Shown here in pieces: positions 55,109-63,924 of a DNA stretch of 64,000 bases. This stretch comes from CAYLPU01 sp964385635. Its GTDB lineage: Bacteria > Chloroflexota > Anaerolineae > B4-G1. The stretch lies in assembly GCA_964385635.1 (NCBI GenBank), contig CAYLPU010000012.1, positions 6,474-70,473 on the forward strand. Direction: 5' to 3'. Within the stretch, counting starts at the first letter, position 1. Every line of letters begins with the position of its first letter. A model generated the notes under the pieces. The model saw only the letters and a list, made by a program, of their open reading frames with translations. It had not been told where the DNA came from and made no database searches. The position numbers were made by a program, and so were the translations under genes.

Positions 55109-56014
55109 ATGAGCCGTAGGAGATACAGCACCTATTGGGGCTACTTCCCCAAGTCCACCCCCATCCCGGTCGAGGATGGCATCAAAGCACGCACGAAGCG
55201 CGGGAAGTTCGGGAAGAATTGGTGGGCGCGGCGCTGGATTGCGGTGTTGCAGTCCTTCGGCTGGAGCAACCGCTTGCAACGCGGCCGCACTTACGCCCGT
55301 AAAGGCCAGGTGCTGAACATTGACGTGCGTCCGGGACGGGTCACCGCCCGCGTGCAGGGCTCCCGCCGTAAGCCCTACAATGTGCGCATCGCGATCGCAC
55401 CGCTGGGCGACGACCAGTGGGAACGGGCGGTTGACGCTATGGCCCAGCAGGCTATCTTCGCCGCCCAACTTTTGGCTGGCGAGATGCCGCCGGAGATCGA
55501 GCAGGCGTTCAAAACCGCCGGTGTCTCTCTCTTCCCCACCAGCCACGACGTCGAGATGAGCTGTTCCTGCCCCGACTGGGCCGTCCCCTGCAAGCACATC
55601 GCCGCCGTCTACTACCTGCTGGGGGAAGAGTTCGACCGTGACCCATTCCTCCTATTCACGCTGCGGGGCCGCACCCGTGAGCAGGTGATGGAGGCATTGC
55701 AGGCCCGCCGCGCCGCCGGTGCTCCTTCGGTTGAGGAGACCGTACAAGAGGAACCGGAGCCAGTAGAGCCACTGGAGGACGGTCTATCCCACTTCTGGGA
55801 GCCGCGGGCAGGGGGGCGGCAACCGCGTCCCTACTTCCACGTGACGATAGCGCCTCCGCCGGTGGAGACCGCGCTCCTGAAACGGTTGGGGCCGCCTCCC
55901 TTCTCCCGCCGTCCCGAGGCCTTCGTCGGTGCGCTTACCCTCGCCTATGCCTCCGTCACCGACCGGGCACTGGCACTGGCCTTCGGAGCGGACCAGCCCG
56001 ACGACCCGGAATGA
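55109..56014 (+). CDS. SWIM zinc-finger protein paired with SNF2 helicase
   Basis: 301 residues. An N-terminal conserved block (YWGYFPKSTPIPVEDGIKAR, FGKNWWARRWIAVLQSFG) precedes the SWIM zinc finger CSCPDWAVPCKHIAAVYYLL (about residues 151-170; CxCx(n)CxH ligands). The C-terminal third is Pro-rich. SWIM proteins encoded next to SNF2 helicases are found in several bacterial phyla and are thought to act together on DNA; the process is not established. ATG 55109 has GGAGAGCG upstream. Confidence 0.9.
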   Translation: MSRRRYSTYWGYFPKSTPIPVEDGIKARTKRGKFGKNWWARRWIAVLQSFGWSNRLQRGRTYARKGQVLNIDVRPGRVTARVQGSRRKPYNVRIAIAPLGDDQWERAVDAMAQQAIFAAQLLAGEMPPEIEQAFKTAGVSLFPTSHDVEMSCSCPDWAVPCKHIAAVYYLLGEEFDRDPFLLFTLRGRTREQVMEALQARRAAGAPSVEETVQEEPEPVEPLEDGLSHFWEPRAGGRQPRPYFHVTIAPPPVETALLKRLGPPPFSRRPEAFVGALTLAYASVTDRALALAFGADQPDDPE

Positions 56015-56140
56015 GAAAAGGCCTGCCAGCGAGACGCAAGAACACCAGGGCGGTGTGAAGGCGCCCCGGTGCTCGCTGAGGTGCCCAGTTGCTCAATTGT
56101 TTGTCATTCGTCGTTGAGTAGGGTTAGTCCGTCCCCACTG

Positions 56141-56377
56141 TTACAGAGCATCCTGTGGGAGCGACTCGACATCCGCAACTTTAGCCATTGCTCGCTCAAA
56201 CTTATTTCTATCGCCTTGTGCTGCACGTGCTTGGAGATAGTCCACGGTCATCAGCGCTGAGATTTTCTCCGCCAAGGCCAAGGCAATGAACTGGTTGATG
56301 GAAGTGTTTTCCCGCTGAGCAAGTTCACGGACAGTGTTATGTAGTGAATTGGGCAACCTGACACTCAGTGTACTCAT
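56141..56377 (-). CDS. Ribbon-helix-helix antitoxin
   Basis: 78 residues. STLSVRLPNSLHNTVRELAQ and ENTSINQFIALALAEKI are the RHH strand and helices of a HicB/CopG-like antitoxin. The rest is a toxin-binding tail (RNKFERAMAKV). It overlaps the PIN gene by 4 bases (ATGA) and is the second gene, so this is a toxin-first module. Confidence 0.85.
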   Translation of the reverse strand: MSTLSVRLPNSLHNTVRELAQRENTSINQFIALALAEKISALMTVDYLQARAAQGDRNKFERAMAKVADVESLPQDAL

Positions 56378-56802
56378 GGTAATTCCCCTATTTCCTGAAG
56401 AAACTCCTTGGATGTGACGACGCGCAGTCCGAAACAGACTACATTGTGGAAGTCCTTTTTGTTGTACGTGACAATGAAGTCACAATTTGCCGTGACGGCC
56501 AACTCTAACACCATATCGTCTTGGGGGTCTTTGAGAAACGGTCGCCATAGATAGAATATTTGTTGCTGTTGAGCGATTGCACAAAAATAGTCAAGAATGT
56601 CATCAACGTCCTGTTCGGTAAGAGGAATGTTCGCAAGCAGTCTTTTGACGACCTCTTCATACTCCAGCACCAACGGAACTGAAATATGGACGCTAAACTT
56701 CCCCGTACCGATGAGCATCAGCAGTTTGTGTGAAGCGCCCCGCCGCGATTGCAGAGCGGCAACCAACACGTTCGTATCAATGACAATACGGTACTGCTTC
56801 AT
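56374..56802 (-). CDS. PIN-domain toxin
   Basis: 142 residues of the putative-toxin PIN group (TIGR00305-like). The catalytic acids are visible: VIDTNVLVAAL (D9), EYEEVVKRLL, DPQDDMVLELAV and CDFIVTYNKKDF. Predicted Mg-dependent ribonuclease. It is an intact counterpart to the decapitated PIN gene near 46.5 kb. Base composition is AT-richer than the flanks, consistent with mobility of such modules. Confidence 0.9.
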   Translation of the reverse strand: MKQYRIVIDTNVLVAALQSRRGASHKLLMLIGTGKFSVHISVPLVLEYEEVVKRLLANIPLTEQDVDDILDYFCAIAQQQQIFYLWRPFLKDPQDDMVLELAVTANCDFIVTYNKKDFHNVVCFGLRVVTSKEFLQEIGELP

Positions 56803-56838
56803 ACTGGTATTATAAGTGATACCAGGATACTTGTCAAA

Positions 56839-58020
56839 CTAACTTCTCCGCACCAGGAGGGACATCCCCAGCCCGCCGCTGACGCAGAGGGTCGTCAGTC
56901 CCCATTCGGCGTCGCGCTGCTGCATGGCGTGGAGCAGAGTGACGACGATGCGTGTCCCGGTGCAGCCGGTGGGATGGCCCAGCGCGACCGCCCCGCCGTG
57001 GACGTTGCGGCGATTCACGTCCCAGTTCAATTCCCGCTCCACCGCGAGCACCTGGGCGGCAAACGCCTCGTTGACCTCGACCAGGTTCAGGTCGTCCAGG
57101 GAGAGCCCCGTCTGGGCCAGGACCTTGCGCGTGGCCGGCACCGGCCCCATCCCCATCCGGTGAGGCTCCACCCCGGCGCTGGCGAAGGTCTCAATGCGAG
57201 CAAGCGGCTTGATCCCCAGCGCCCGCGCCTGGTCGGCCCGCATAACCACCACGGCCGCTGCCCCGTCGGTGATGCCGCTGGCGTTGCCCGCCGTGATGGT
57301 GCCATCCTCTCTGAAAACCGGACGCAGACGGGCCAGTTTCTCCATACTCGTATCGGGCCGAGGCCGCTCGTCCCGTTCCACCCGCACCGTCGTCCCCTTG
57401 CGGCCGGGCGCATCCACAGGCACGACCTCAGCATCAAGGCGGCCCTCCTTCCAGGCACGCACTGCCTTCTGGTGACTCTCCAGGGCAAAACGATCCTGCT
57501 CCTCCCGGCTGATGCCGTACTCCTCGACCAGCACCTCGGCGGTACGGCCCATCATCATCTCCGCCAGGGGACAAAGGTAGCCATCCCGATGCATCGAGTC
57601 CACCAACACATCGTCCCCCAGCCGGTAGCCCCAGCGGGCTTCCATCAGCAGATAGGGAATCAGCGACATCTGCTCAACACCCCCGGCCAGAACAATCCGG
57701 TTCTCGCCAGTGACGATGGACTGGCAGGCCAGAGTGATTGCCTTGAGGCCACTGGCGCAGGCTTTGTTGATCGTGAAAGCCGGCTGGGCGACAGGTACGC
57801 CGGCACGGTAGCCAATCTGGCGGGCCAGGTTGGGGCCATTCCCCGCCTGGCGGGCGTGGCCGAAGACGACCTCATCCACGCCGGCTGGGGTCAGCCCGGC
57901 CCGGCTCAATGCCTCCTCAGCCACGATGCGGCCCAATTCCACGGCCGGCACGTCCTTGAGCGCACCCCCAAACCTGCCAATGGGAGTGCGGACTGCCGAA
58001 GCGATAACCACGTCAGTCAT
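56839..58020 (-). CDS. Acetyl-CoA acetyltransferase (thiolase)
   Basis: Condenses or cleaves acetoacetyl-CoA-type substrates. 393 residues. Catalytic C88 (NKACASG), the GHPTGCTGTR histidine motif and the CVSGGLG cysteine near the end are all present. NEAFAAQ supplies the conserved Asn. ATG 58020 starts a standard MTDVVIASAVRTPIG. It lies downstream of a CoA-transferase gene pair on the same strand, consistent with breakdown of a beta-ketoacyl-CoA at the end of the lysine cluster. Confidence 0.95.
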   Translation of the reverse strand: MTDVVIASAVRTPIGRFGGALKDVPAVELGRIVAEEALSRAGLTPAGVDEVVFGHARQAGNGPNLARQIGYRAGVPVAQPAFTINKACASGLKAITLACQSIVTGENRIVLAGGVEQMSLIPYLLMEARWGYRLGDDVLVDSMHRDGYLCPLAEMMMGRTAEVLVEEYGISREEQDRFALESHQKAVRAWKEGRLDAEVVPVDAPGRKGTTVRVERDERPRPDTSMEKLARLRPVFREDGTITAGNASGITDGAAAVVVMRADQARALGIKPLARIETFASAGVEPHRMGMGPVPATRKVLAQTGLSLDDLNLVEVNEAFAAQVLAVERELNWDVNRRNVHGGAVALGHPTGCTGTRIVVTLLHAMQQRDAEWGLTTLCVSGGLGMSLLVRRS

Positions 58021-58042
58021 TCCGCCTCCTTCCCAGTGGAGG

Positions 58043-58069
58043 AACCCGGTTTCTTGGAAAAACCGGGTT
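58043..58069. repeat. Hairpin repeat, second copy of the accgggttt family
   Basis: Arms 58043-58052 (aacccggttt) and 58060-58069 (aaaccgggtt) with a 7-base loop, between the thiolase start and the CoA-transferase stop. Related to the 34-base hairpin at 4208-4241. Confidence 0.65.
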
Positions 58070-58074
58070 TCTGG

Positions 58075-58836
58075 TTAGCGATACAGCCCCTCCGGGTCCA
58101 ATCTCTCCCGCAGCAGGCACAGTTCCTCCTCCGTCGGCGGCTCCGTCTCTCGCAGGTCTGGGGCCACCTTCAGCGCCCAACCCACCTCCCCCCGCACCCC
58201 GGCCAATTCCGCGCCCGGATGCAGGCTGCTCAGTACCATCTCACCTGTCTCCTCATCGAAGTGGAAGACACACCTGTCGGTGGTCACCACCTGGGGGCCG
58301 CTTCCCGGCAGCCCTAGCGTTACTCGCTCGCCGTTCCCTCCCAGGTGACCGGGGCTGGTGATGAAATCCAGCCGCTCGACGAAAGCCCGCCGTCGCAATC
58401 GCATGATCACGAAAACCCGCTGGGCGTTGATGGCGATGTCGCACGCCCCCCCGCTGCCCGGCAGGCGCACCTTGGGATGCTCCCAATCGCCGATGATGGT
58501 GGTGTTCAGGTTGCCGAAGCGATCAATCTGTGCCCCGCCCAGGAAGGCCACCTCCACTCGCCCGCCCTGCAGGTACAGCCCAAAGAGATCAGCCATCGAG
58601 CAGATCGAGAGCGCACCACTGATGAGGGTGGGGTCGCCGATTGACAGGGGCATTCGGGCCGGTCGAGCGCCATATACACCGCTCTCGTAGATCAACTCCA
58701 ACTCCGGCGCCACCGTCCGTCGCGCCAGGTTACAGGCGCTATTGGGCAATCCCACACCGACGAAAACGGTACGAACGCCCACCAGCGCCCGCGCTGCCGT
58801 CACGATCATCATCTCAGAAGGGGTGTAGTCGATCAC
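58075..58836 (-). CDS. CoA-transferase subunit B (glutaconate/IpdB-like)
   Basis: 253 residues of the type I CoA-transferase small-subunit fold. VGVGLPNSACNLARR, LIYESGVYGA, GGAQIDRFGNLNTT and GSGGACDIA (loop near the nucleotide) are the markers. The start is GTG 58836, whose GTGA overlaps the TGA of subunit A. Works as a heteromer with subunit A. The acyl acceptor (acetoacetate, glutaconate or a steroid-ring acid in IpdAB) cannot be read from sequence. Confidence 0.88.
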   Translation of the reverse strand: MIDYTPSEMMIVTAARALVGVRTVFVGVGLPNSACNLARRTVAPELELIYESGVYGARPARMPLSIGDPTLISGALSICSMADLFGLYLQGGRVEVAFLGGAQIDRFGNLNTTIIGDWEHPKVRLPGSGGACDIAINAQRVFVIMRLRRRAFVERLDFITSPGHLGGNGERVTLGLPGSGPQVVTTDRCVFHFDEETGEMVLSSLHPGAELAGVRGEVGWALKVAPDLRETEPPTEEELCLLRERLDPEGLYR

Positions 58837-59774
58837 CGGTAGACCCCATAGTTCACCGGTCCGGCCCGGGCCTGCCCAGGCTGCAGCCGCTCCCAGGTCC
58901 CCTGGCCCATTTGGGCCACGTACTCCGCCCGGTCTTGCACGCCGTGGACCCACTCATCCAGCCAGGCCCGCGTGGCTGCCTCGTCCCGGCTGATCTTGTC
59001 CCACCGCAAATAGAACTCATTGTCCCGATCATAGCACCCCTGCACGTATGAGGGATGCGCGCCGTAGGGTTCGTGGACCACCGCGCTCACCACCAGACCC
59101 GGGATGGCGGTGCGATTCGGGTCGGAACGGATGACAGTTTCCTCCACTACCTCCTCTACGACGACGATGACGCGCCTGGCCGCAAAGGCGGCCTCTTTCT
59201 GCACCCCCAACAGCCCCCACAGTTGGGTGTTCCCGTCCCTGTCGGCCCGCTGGGCGTGGATGATGGCCACGTCGGGGTTGAGGGGGGGCACGACGGCGAT
59301 GGAGCCATCCCCGTAGGGCGGCTTTCCATAACCGCCATAGGGATTCTCGACGAAGCGGATGTGTGGGTTGACCTTCGGCAGATCGCTCCCTATGTAGGAG
59401 CGCAGAGGGAAGAAGGGCAGACGGTAGGCACCCGCCAGGTACCGCCCCACCATCCCAAAGTGGGAGTACTCCTCCAGTTCCAGCGGCGCAGGGATGCCCT
59501 TCTCTACCGCGCGGCGGATGGCGTGCAGGGAACCGACGCCCGGGTTGCCCAGGTAGGAAAAGATCAATTTGCGGACGCACCCGGCGGCGACCATCTGATC
59601 GTAGACCAGGTCAGGCGTCATCCGGCACAGGGTCAGATCGCGGCGGCCCTGGCGGATGATCTCGTGGGCTGCCGCGAAACAGATACAGGCGGTGAAGCCC
59701 TCAATGGCCACCGCATCCTCGTCATGGATGTAGGTGGCGATGGCGTCGCTCATACTCATCAGTTTGTCAGCCAT
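58833..59774 (-). CDS. CoA-transferase subunit A (IpdA-like)
   Basis: 313 residues. DEDAVAIEGFTACICFAAAHEIIRQG, LTLCRMTPDLVYDQM, FSYLGNPGVGSLHAIRRA and VVVVEEVVEE identify the A subunit of the glutaconate/IpdA group. ATG 59774 lies just after GGTGG and begins MADKLMSMSDAI; upstream extensions into the kamA region are unlikely. The gap to kamA is 19 bases, so it is co-transcribed with it. Confidence 0.88.
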   Translation of the reverse strand: MADKLMSMSDAIATYIHDEDAVAIEGFTACICFAAAHEIIRQGRRDLTLCRMTPDLVYDQMVAAGCVRKLIFSYLGNPGVGSLHAIRRAVEKGIPAPLELEEYSHFGMVGRYLAGAYRLPFFPLRSYIGSDLPKVNPHIRFVENPYGGYGKPPYGDGSIAVVPPLNPDVAIIHAQRADRDGNTQLWGLLGVQKEAAFAARRVIVVVEEVVEETVIRSDPNRTAIPGLVVSAVVHEPYGAHPSYVQGCYDRDNEFYLRWDKISRDEAATRAWLDEWVHGVQDRAEYVAQMGQGTWERLQPGQARAGPVNYGVYR

Positions 59775-59793
59775 TCTCCACCTTGATAAAGAA

Positions 59794-61080
59794 CTATTCT
59801 GCTTGCTTGCTCCTCTCGTGCCGGGCAACGTGCGCCGGTTCCAGGCTGTCCACATCACCGCTGAAGATGCTTTCAAGGCCAACCCTGGGTTGGTCAAGGC
59901 CGCGCCTCTTCCGCTCTTCACATATCTGACACCGCTCTGGGCAACCGCCGAAGCGAGTGTCATCGGGTTCCACGTACTTGGAGATCACTCCCTCGTAATT
60001 CCTGAAAATCACCGTGCGTTCATTTCTGCTCAGCACGTAGCAGGGATTAACCGGAGTTTTGCCGCCCCCTCCAGGAACGTCCACGATAAACTGAGGCACG
60101 GCAAAACCGGAGGTGTGCCCCCGCAGATGTTCGATGATCTCTATCCCCTTGCCAATCGAGGTGCGGAAATGCGAGATTCCCCGCGACAGGTCGCACTGAT
60201 AGAGATAATAGGGGCGGACACGGTTTTGCACCAACCGCTGGACCAATTCCTTCATGATGTAAGGGCAATCGTTGATGCCTTTCAACAGCACGCTCTGGTT
60301 ACCCAAAACGAAGCCGGCATCGGCCAGCCTGCCCAAAGCCCGCCGAGACTCTGTTGTGATCTCCTTAGGATGGTTGAAGTGGGTGTTGATCCAGACCGGC
60401 TGGTATTTCTTCAGCATATCCAGCAGTTCGTCGGTGACCCGTTGGGGCATCACCACCGGCACGTTTGTACCATAGCGGATGATCTCAACGTGGGGAATCT
60501 CGTGGAGCCTGCCCACGATGTATTCCAACCTGTCAGTTGTCAGGGTCATCGGGTCACCGCCGCTCAGGAGGATATCGCGCACCCCCTTGGTGTTTCGCAC
60601 GTAGGCGATCATCTCATCAATCTCGGCTTGCGAGCACGGCCTGTCCGTCTCCCCGGCCATCCGCCGCCGGGTGCAGTGGCGGCAGTACATAGAACACTGA
60701 TCAGTGACCAGAAACAGCACCCGGTCAGGGTAGCGGTGGGTGAGCCCTGGCACAGGCGAATCCACGTCCTCGTGCAGGGGGTCAAGCATATCCTCGGGGC
60801 TGATCCGCGTTTCGAGGACAGTGGGCACGGCCCGCATCCGAATGGGGCAGGTGGGGTCGTCAGGGTCCATCAGGCTGGCATAATAGGGAGTGATAGCCAT
60901 GCGCAGGGTGTTCAGCGACTTTTCAATGATCTCCTTCTCTTCATCCGTGATGTTGATCACCTGGCTCAACTCGTCCACGGTCGTCACCCTGTTGGCGATC
61001 TGCCAATGCCAGTCGTTCCACTGCGCCTCGTCCACGTCCTCCCACAATGGGACACTCCGATAGGACCTTCTCTCCATCAT
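59794..61080 (-). CDS. kamA: L-lysine 2,3-aminomutase
   Basis: A radical SAM, PLP and [4Fe-4S] enzyme turning L-lysine into L-beta-lysine. CSMYCRHC (radical SAM) is followed by TRRRMAG, GGDPMTLT, NTHFNHPKE, NQSVLLKGIND and YYLYQCDL, all standard for KamA. The PLP lysine lies in the C-terminal GGGGKTPV region, and four late cysteines (FGGCPERCQIC) may bind zinc. 428 residues. ATG 61080 follows GGAGG by 7 bases. KamA begins beta-lysine fermentation, or makes the compatible solute acetyl-beta-lysine; the CoA-transferase neighbours favour catabolism. Confidence 0.95.
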   Translation of the reverse strand: MMERRSYRSVPLWEDVDEAQWNDWHWQIANRVTTVDELSQVINITDEEKEIIEKSLNTLRMAITPYYASLMDPDDPTCPIRMRAVPTVLETRISPEDMLDPLHEDVDSPVPGLTHRYPDRVLFLVTDQCSMYCRHCTRRRMAGETDRPCSQAEIDEMIAYVRNTKGVRDILLSGGDPMTLTTDRLEYIVGRLHEIPHVEIIRYGTNVPVVMPQRVTDELLDMLKKYQPVWINTHFNHPKEITTESRRALGRLADAGFVLGNQSVLLKGINDCPYIMKELVQRLVQNRVRPYYLYQCDLSRGISHFRTSIGKGIEIIEHLRGHTSGFAVPQFIVDVPGGGGKTPVNPCYVLSRNERTVIFRNYEGVISKYVEPDDTRFGGCPERCQICEERKRRGLDQPRVGLESIFSGDVDSLEPAHVARHERSKQAE

Positions 61081-61175
61081 TTCAAAACCTCCCTCATGGT
61101 AAGCCAAGCCATACAAGTGGGGGGCAACAAGTTCTCGTAACTCGTTGCCTCATCCCTTGCTGGTTTGTACTCTCG

Positions 61176-62519
61176 TTATCCTTCGAGCGTTTCCCACTTC
61201 TCAGTAAAGTGTATGCCCAACTGTTCCAGTTCCGCCAGGATCAGTTCGTAGATCTCAGGAATCACAGGCGTGTGGACGCCAGTCAGATTGATCTTCCCTT
61301 GCAGGATCAGCCTGACACCAATAGCCGCCGGCAAGCCGACCGTTCGCGACATGGAGGTGTCGCCGTGAGGAATGCCAAAGTCAATCATCGTGGAGGTGAT
61401 CTTCTCCTTGCGGCCGGAATATTCGGCGATGAACTCATGTTGCAGGATGAGCATATCCCGTTCGCCCTCCTCGTATTGCATCTTCTCCAGCATGCGAGCG
61501 GTCAGGATGTCTACAGGCGCACCCTTCTGCAGCGGCAGCGGGTCATCGCTCAAAAGGCCCAGCCATTCCAGATTGCTGATGACCAGCGAATCTTCTTCAA
61601 CTTTCAAGTAGGTAGCCAGGTCCTTCTTCAGGTCCTTCTTCAGGTCGGAGGTAGCACCAATGATCCCGGCTACGAACTGAGCAAAGGTCAGCCCGGCGAT
61701 GTCGTCCCGCTCTTCTTCGTCCAGCAGGCCCAGGTCCACAATTTTCCTCATAGTCGGGCACCATCCCACATTGCGCAGGGTGCCACGGAACATGCCCTTG
61801 GCCGTAGTGATGCCGTAGGTCTCCATGTAAGGCAGGCTATCCCGGTTGGGGTAGCCCTCGAAATCCGTCACCTTCCCCTCCACCTCCACGGGCACGGTCC
61901 AATAGTGATCGAACAGCCCCTCGCCGGGGACGAATACCTCTTGACCGTCCTTCAGGTAATGGGCCGAGTTCTTGCTCGCCAGAAGCACCCCCTTGGGGCT
62001 CCAGGAGAACTTGTAGCCGAAGGGGTTGGTGTTGGCCGCTGGCGCTGGCAGACCGCCGCAGTAGGAGTTGAAACTGGTGATCTCCCCGCCGCCCTTCTGG
62101 ACGCGGTGGATGACTTTCATAGCGGTCATGTGGTCAATGCCGGGGTCCACGCCGATCTCGTTCAGAAGGATAACCCCGGCCTCTTTCGCTGCGCCGTCCA
62201 GTTGGGCCATGGCCTCTTTGACGTAAGATGTGGTGACCATGTGCTTGCGGTGCTTGACGCAGAGCCTGGCCACCAGCGGATGGTAGACATAGGGCAGCAG
62301 ACTGACGGCCAGGTCGGCCTGGCGAATAAGTTCCTCCAGGGCCGCCTCGTCGGCCACATTCAATTGGCGCGCTTCCCCTTCTGGATGGTCTCTGATGATG
62401 TCCTGGGCCTTGCTGAGCGTACGGCTGGCCACGGTAACGTGAAAATCCGGCTGGTCCAGCAGGTACCGGACGTGGGCCCCTGCCACCAAGCCAGCGCCGA
62501 GAACGAGAACCTTTTTCAT
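61176..62519 (-). CDS. Saccharopine dehydrogenase-like oxidoreductase (LYS9 type)
   Basis: A 447-residue NAD(P)-dependent oxidoreductase. GAGLVAGAH is the Rossmann loop, YHPLVARLC and NEIGVDPGIDHM match saccharopine dehydrogenase (glutamate-forming), and YCGGLPAPAANTNPFGYKFSWSP is the family signature. A DLKKDLKKDL duplication lies near residue 300. With the LYS1/LKR-like gene upstream it corresponds to the two halves of animal and plant alpha-aminoadipate semialdehyde synthase. Confidence 0.92.
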   Translation of the reverse strand: MKKVLVLGAGLVAGAHVRYLLDQPDFHVTVASRTLSKAQDIIRDHPEGEARQLNVADEAALEELIRQADLAVSLLPYVYHPLVARLCVKHRKHMVTTSYVKEAMAQLDGAAKEAGVILLNEIGVDPGIDHMTAMKVIHRVQKGGGEITSFNSYCGGLPAPAANTNPFGYKFSWSPKGVLLASKNSAHYLKDGQEVFVPGEGLFDHYWTVPVEVEGKVTDFEGYPNRDSLPYMETYGITTAKGMFRGTLRNVGWCPTMRKIVDLGLLDEEERDDIAGLTFAQFVAGIIGATSDLKKDLKKDLATYLKVEEDSLVISNLEWLGLLSDDPLPLQKGAPVDILTARMLEKMQYEEGERDMLILQHEFIAEYSGRKEKITSTMIDFGIPHGDTSMSRTVGLPAAIGVRLILQGKINLTGVHTPVIPEIYELILAELEQLGIHFTEKWETLEG

Positions 62520-62616
62520 GTTTCATATCCTCCTCAGATATATGTGAGATATTGGATGCTGAGCGGCACAGGTCACAGTGCGTGTCGGGTGACATCTTCC
62601 CCTCAGATTCCACTTA

Positions 62617-63924
62617 TTAAAAGAACTCTTCGATGTAGCGGTAATCCGGCGCAAGTTCCCCGTGATGAGCAATGACCGCCCTTTTGACCTCCGGCGGAAG
62701 TGCCAGTCGTTCGAAGGGCACCGAGAAGTCGGCCTTGGCAATGGACGGGATGAACCCTCTAAGCACCTCACTGAAATCCACCGAGGCGTCCCGGGGCAAC
62801 TCGCTGGGCAGGATGTCCACCGCCATCACCACCGGCCCTTCTCCTTCGTAGCCGTCAGTCGCCTCGCCAGTGAAGGGGTTGTAGACGAAGACAGGCTCGT
62901 CCGGTTCGGTGGAGCGGACAGTGCACTCGATGGCCCCCTCAATGTCACAACTGATGTCACCGATGAGACGCAGACGGGGTTTGCCCGTGCTGTACAGTTG
63001 CTTGAGACACTCATTGGTGACGAGCCTGGGGTACTTCTCCTCCCAGTAGATGCAGTTCACAATCAGAGTCAGGTAGGGCACATAACACTCGAACTTGCCC
63101 CTATACTTTTCAGGGTGATCGTAGAAATCCTGTAACTCGAAGCGACCCCCAGGCGAGATAGGCTCCACCGTGTGTTCTTCTTTAAACACCACCTTGTAGA
63201 TAACATCCGTGGCGTAACCTATGCCCTCGGCAAGAGAGGCGACCTCTTTGGGCTCTATCTCCTCAACGGGCAAGAGGTCGAGGATCTCCCAGACCCCGCG
63301 AGCGACGTTCCCATATCCGGCGATACCGCAGATCAAGGGAGTCACCGATTCGGGGAGCCCCTTGGCTTTAAGCCTCTCGCCCATTTTAACAATGGCTTCC
63401 TTGGCCTCCGCCAGGTCTTTGTACTCGTAGGTGTGGCGAATCTGGCTGAAGGGATTGGGAATCCCTTCCCAGTCCAGGCGTTGCCCCAGGGCCCAGAGAT
63501 TCTCGATCATCCCAGAAACGCCGGCGTGCCGCCCGAAGAAGATCAATCGCCGCCCTTTCTCGTCGGTGACCCTCTCATAGTCAATCAGCGTGCATCCCAG
63601 TTCCAGCATCCTCCTGAGCATAGGCATGTTGTAAGGCTGGCCCTTGATGACGTGGGCGAAGAAGACGTAGGTCTTCCCTGGCTCAAAAAAGTCCGGCGGC
63701 ATCTCTTTCACGGCGAAGATGACGGGGCAGGGCGAAAGATCTTCCTGCACCGTGGCCCCGGCCCGGGTAAACTCCTCTTCCGAAAAGACCCGGATGGGGG
63801 AAGGTTGCACCCAGACTTCTATGCCGTGTTCCTCCTTGAGTCTCCTGGCATCCTCAGGGGTCACTGGAACGCGACGTTCCCAGCGGCTCTTGTCCTCCCG
63901 ACGGATTCCAATACGCGCATTCAT
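62617..63924 (-). CDS. Lysine-ketoglutarate reductase/saccharopine dehydrogenase-like protein (LYS1/LKR type)
   Basis: 435 residues of the alanine-dehydrogenase/LKR fold. IGIRREDKSRWERRVPVTP at the N-terminus, FFAHVIKGQPYN, LIDYERV, FFGRHAGVSGM and GYGNVARGVWEIL (Rossmann) are diagnostic. It would join lysine and 2-oxoglutarate into saccharopine, or the reverse. It is the most upstream gene of the cluster, with a 97-base gap before the second half. ATG 63924 has AGGAGGACA upstream. Confidence 0.9.
   Translation of the reverse strand: MNARIGIRREDKSRWERRVPVTPEDARRLKEEHGIEVWVQPSPIRVFSEEEFTRAGATVQEDLSPCPVIFAVKEMPPDFFEPGKTYVFFAHVIKGQPYNMPMLRRMLELGCTLIDYERVTDEKGRRLIFFGRHAGVSGMIENLWALGQRLDWEGIPNPFSQIRHTYEYKDLAEAKEAIVKMGERLKAKGLPESVTPLICGIAGYGNVARGVWEILDLLPVEEIEPKEVASLAEGIGYATDVIYKVVFKEEHTVEPISPGGRFELQDFYDHPEKYRGKFECYVPYLTLIVNCIYWEEKYPRLVTNECLKQLYSTGKPRLRLIGDISCDIEGAIECTVRSTEPDEPVFVYNPFTGEATDGYEGEGPVVMAVDILPSELPRDASVDFSEVLRGFIPSIAKADFSVPFERLALPPEVKRAVIAHHGELAPDYRYIEEFF

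Noticed and set aside
59734..62675. Very long open frames opposite the lysine cluster (468 and 542 codons)
   Set aside because: They mirror well-supported genes on the minus strand, have no protein family features and arise from GC-rich codon patterns. The same applies to long antisense frames at 24.4-25.5, 46.9-48.1 and 56.7-58.3 kb.
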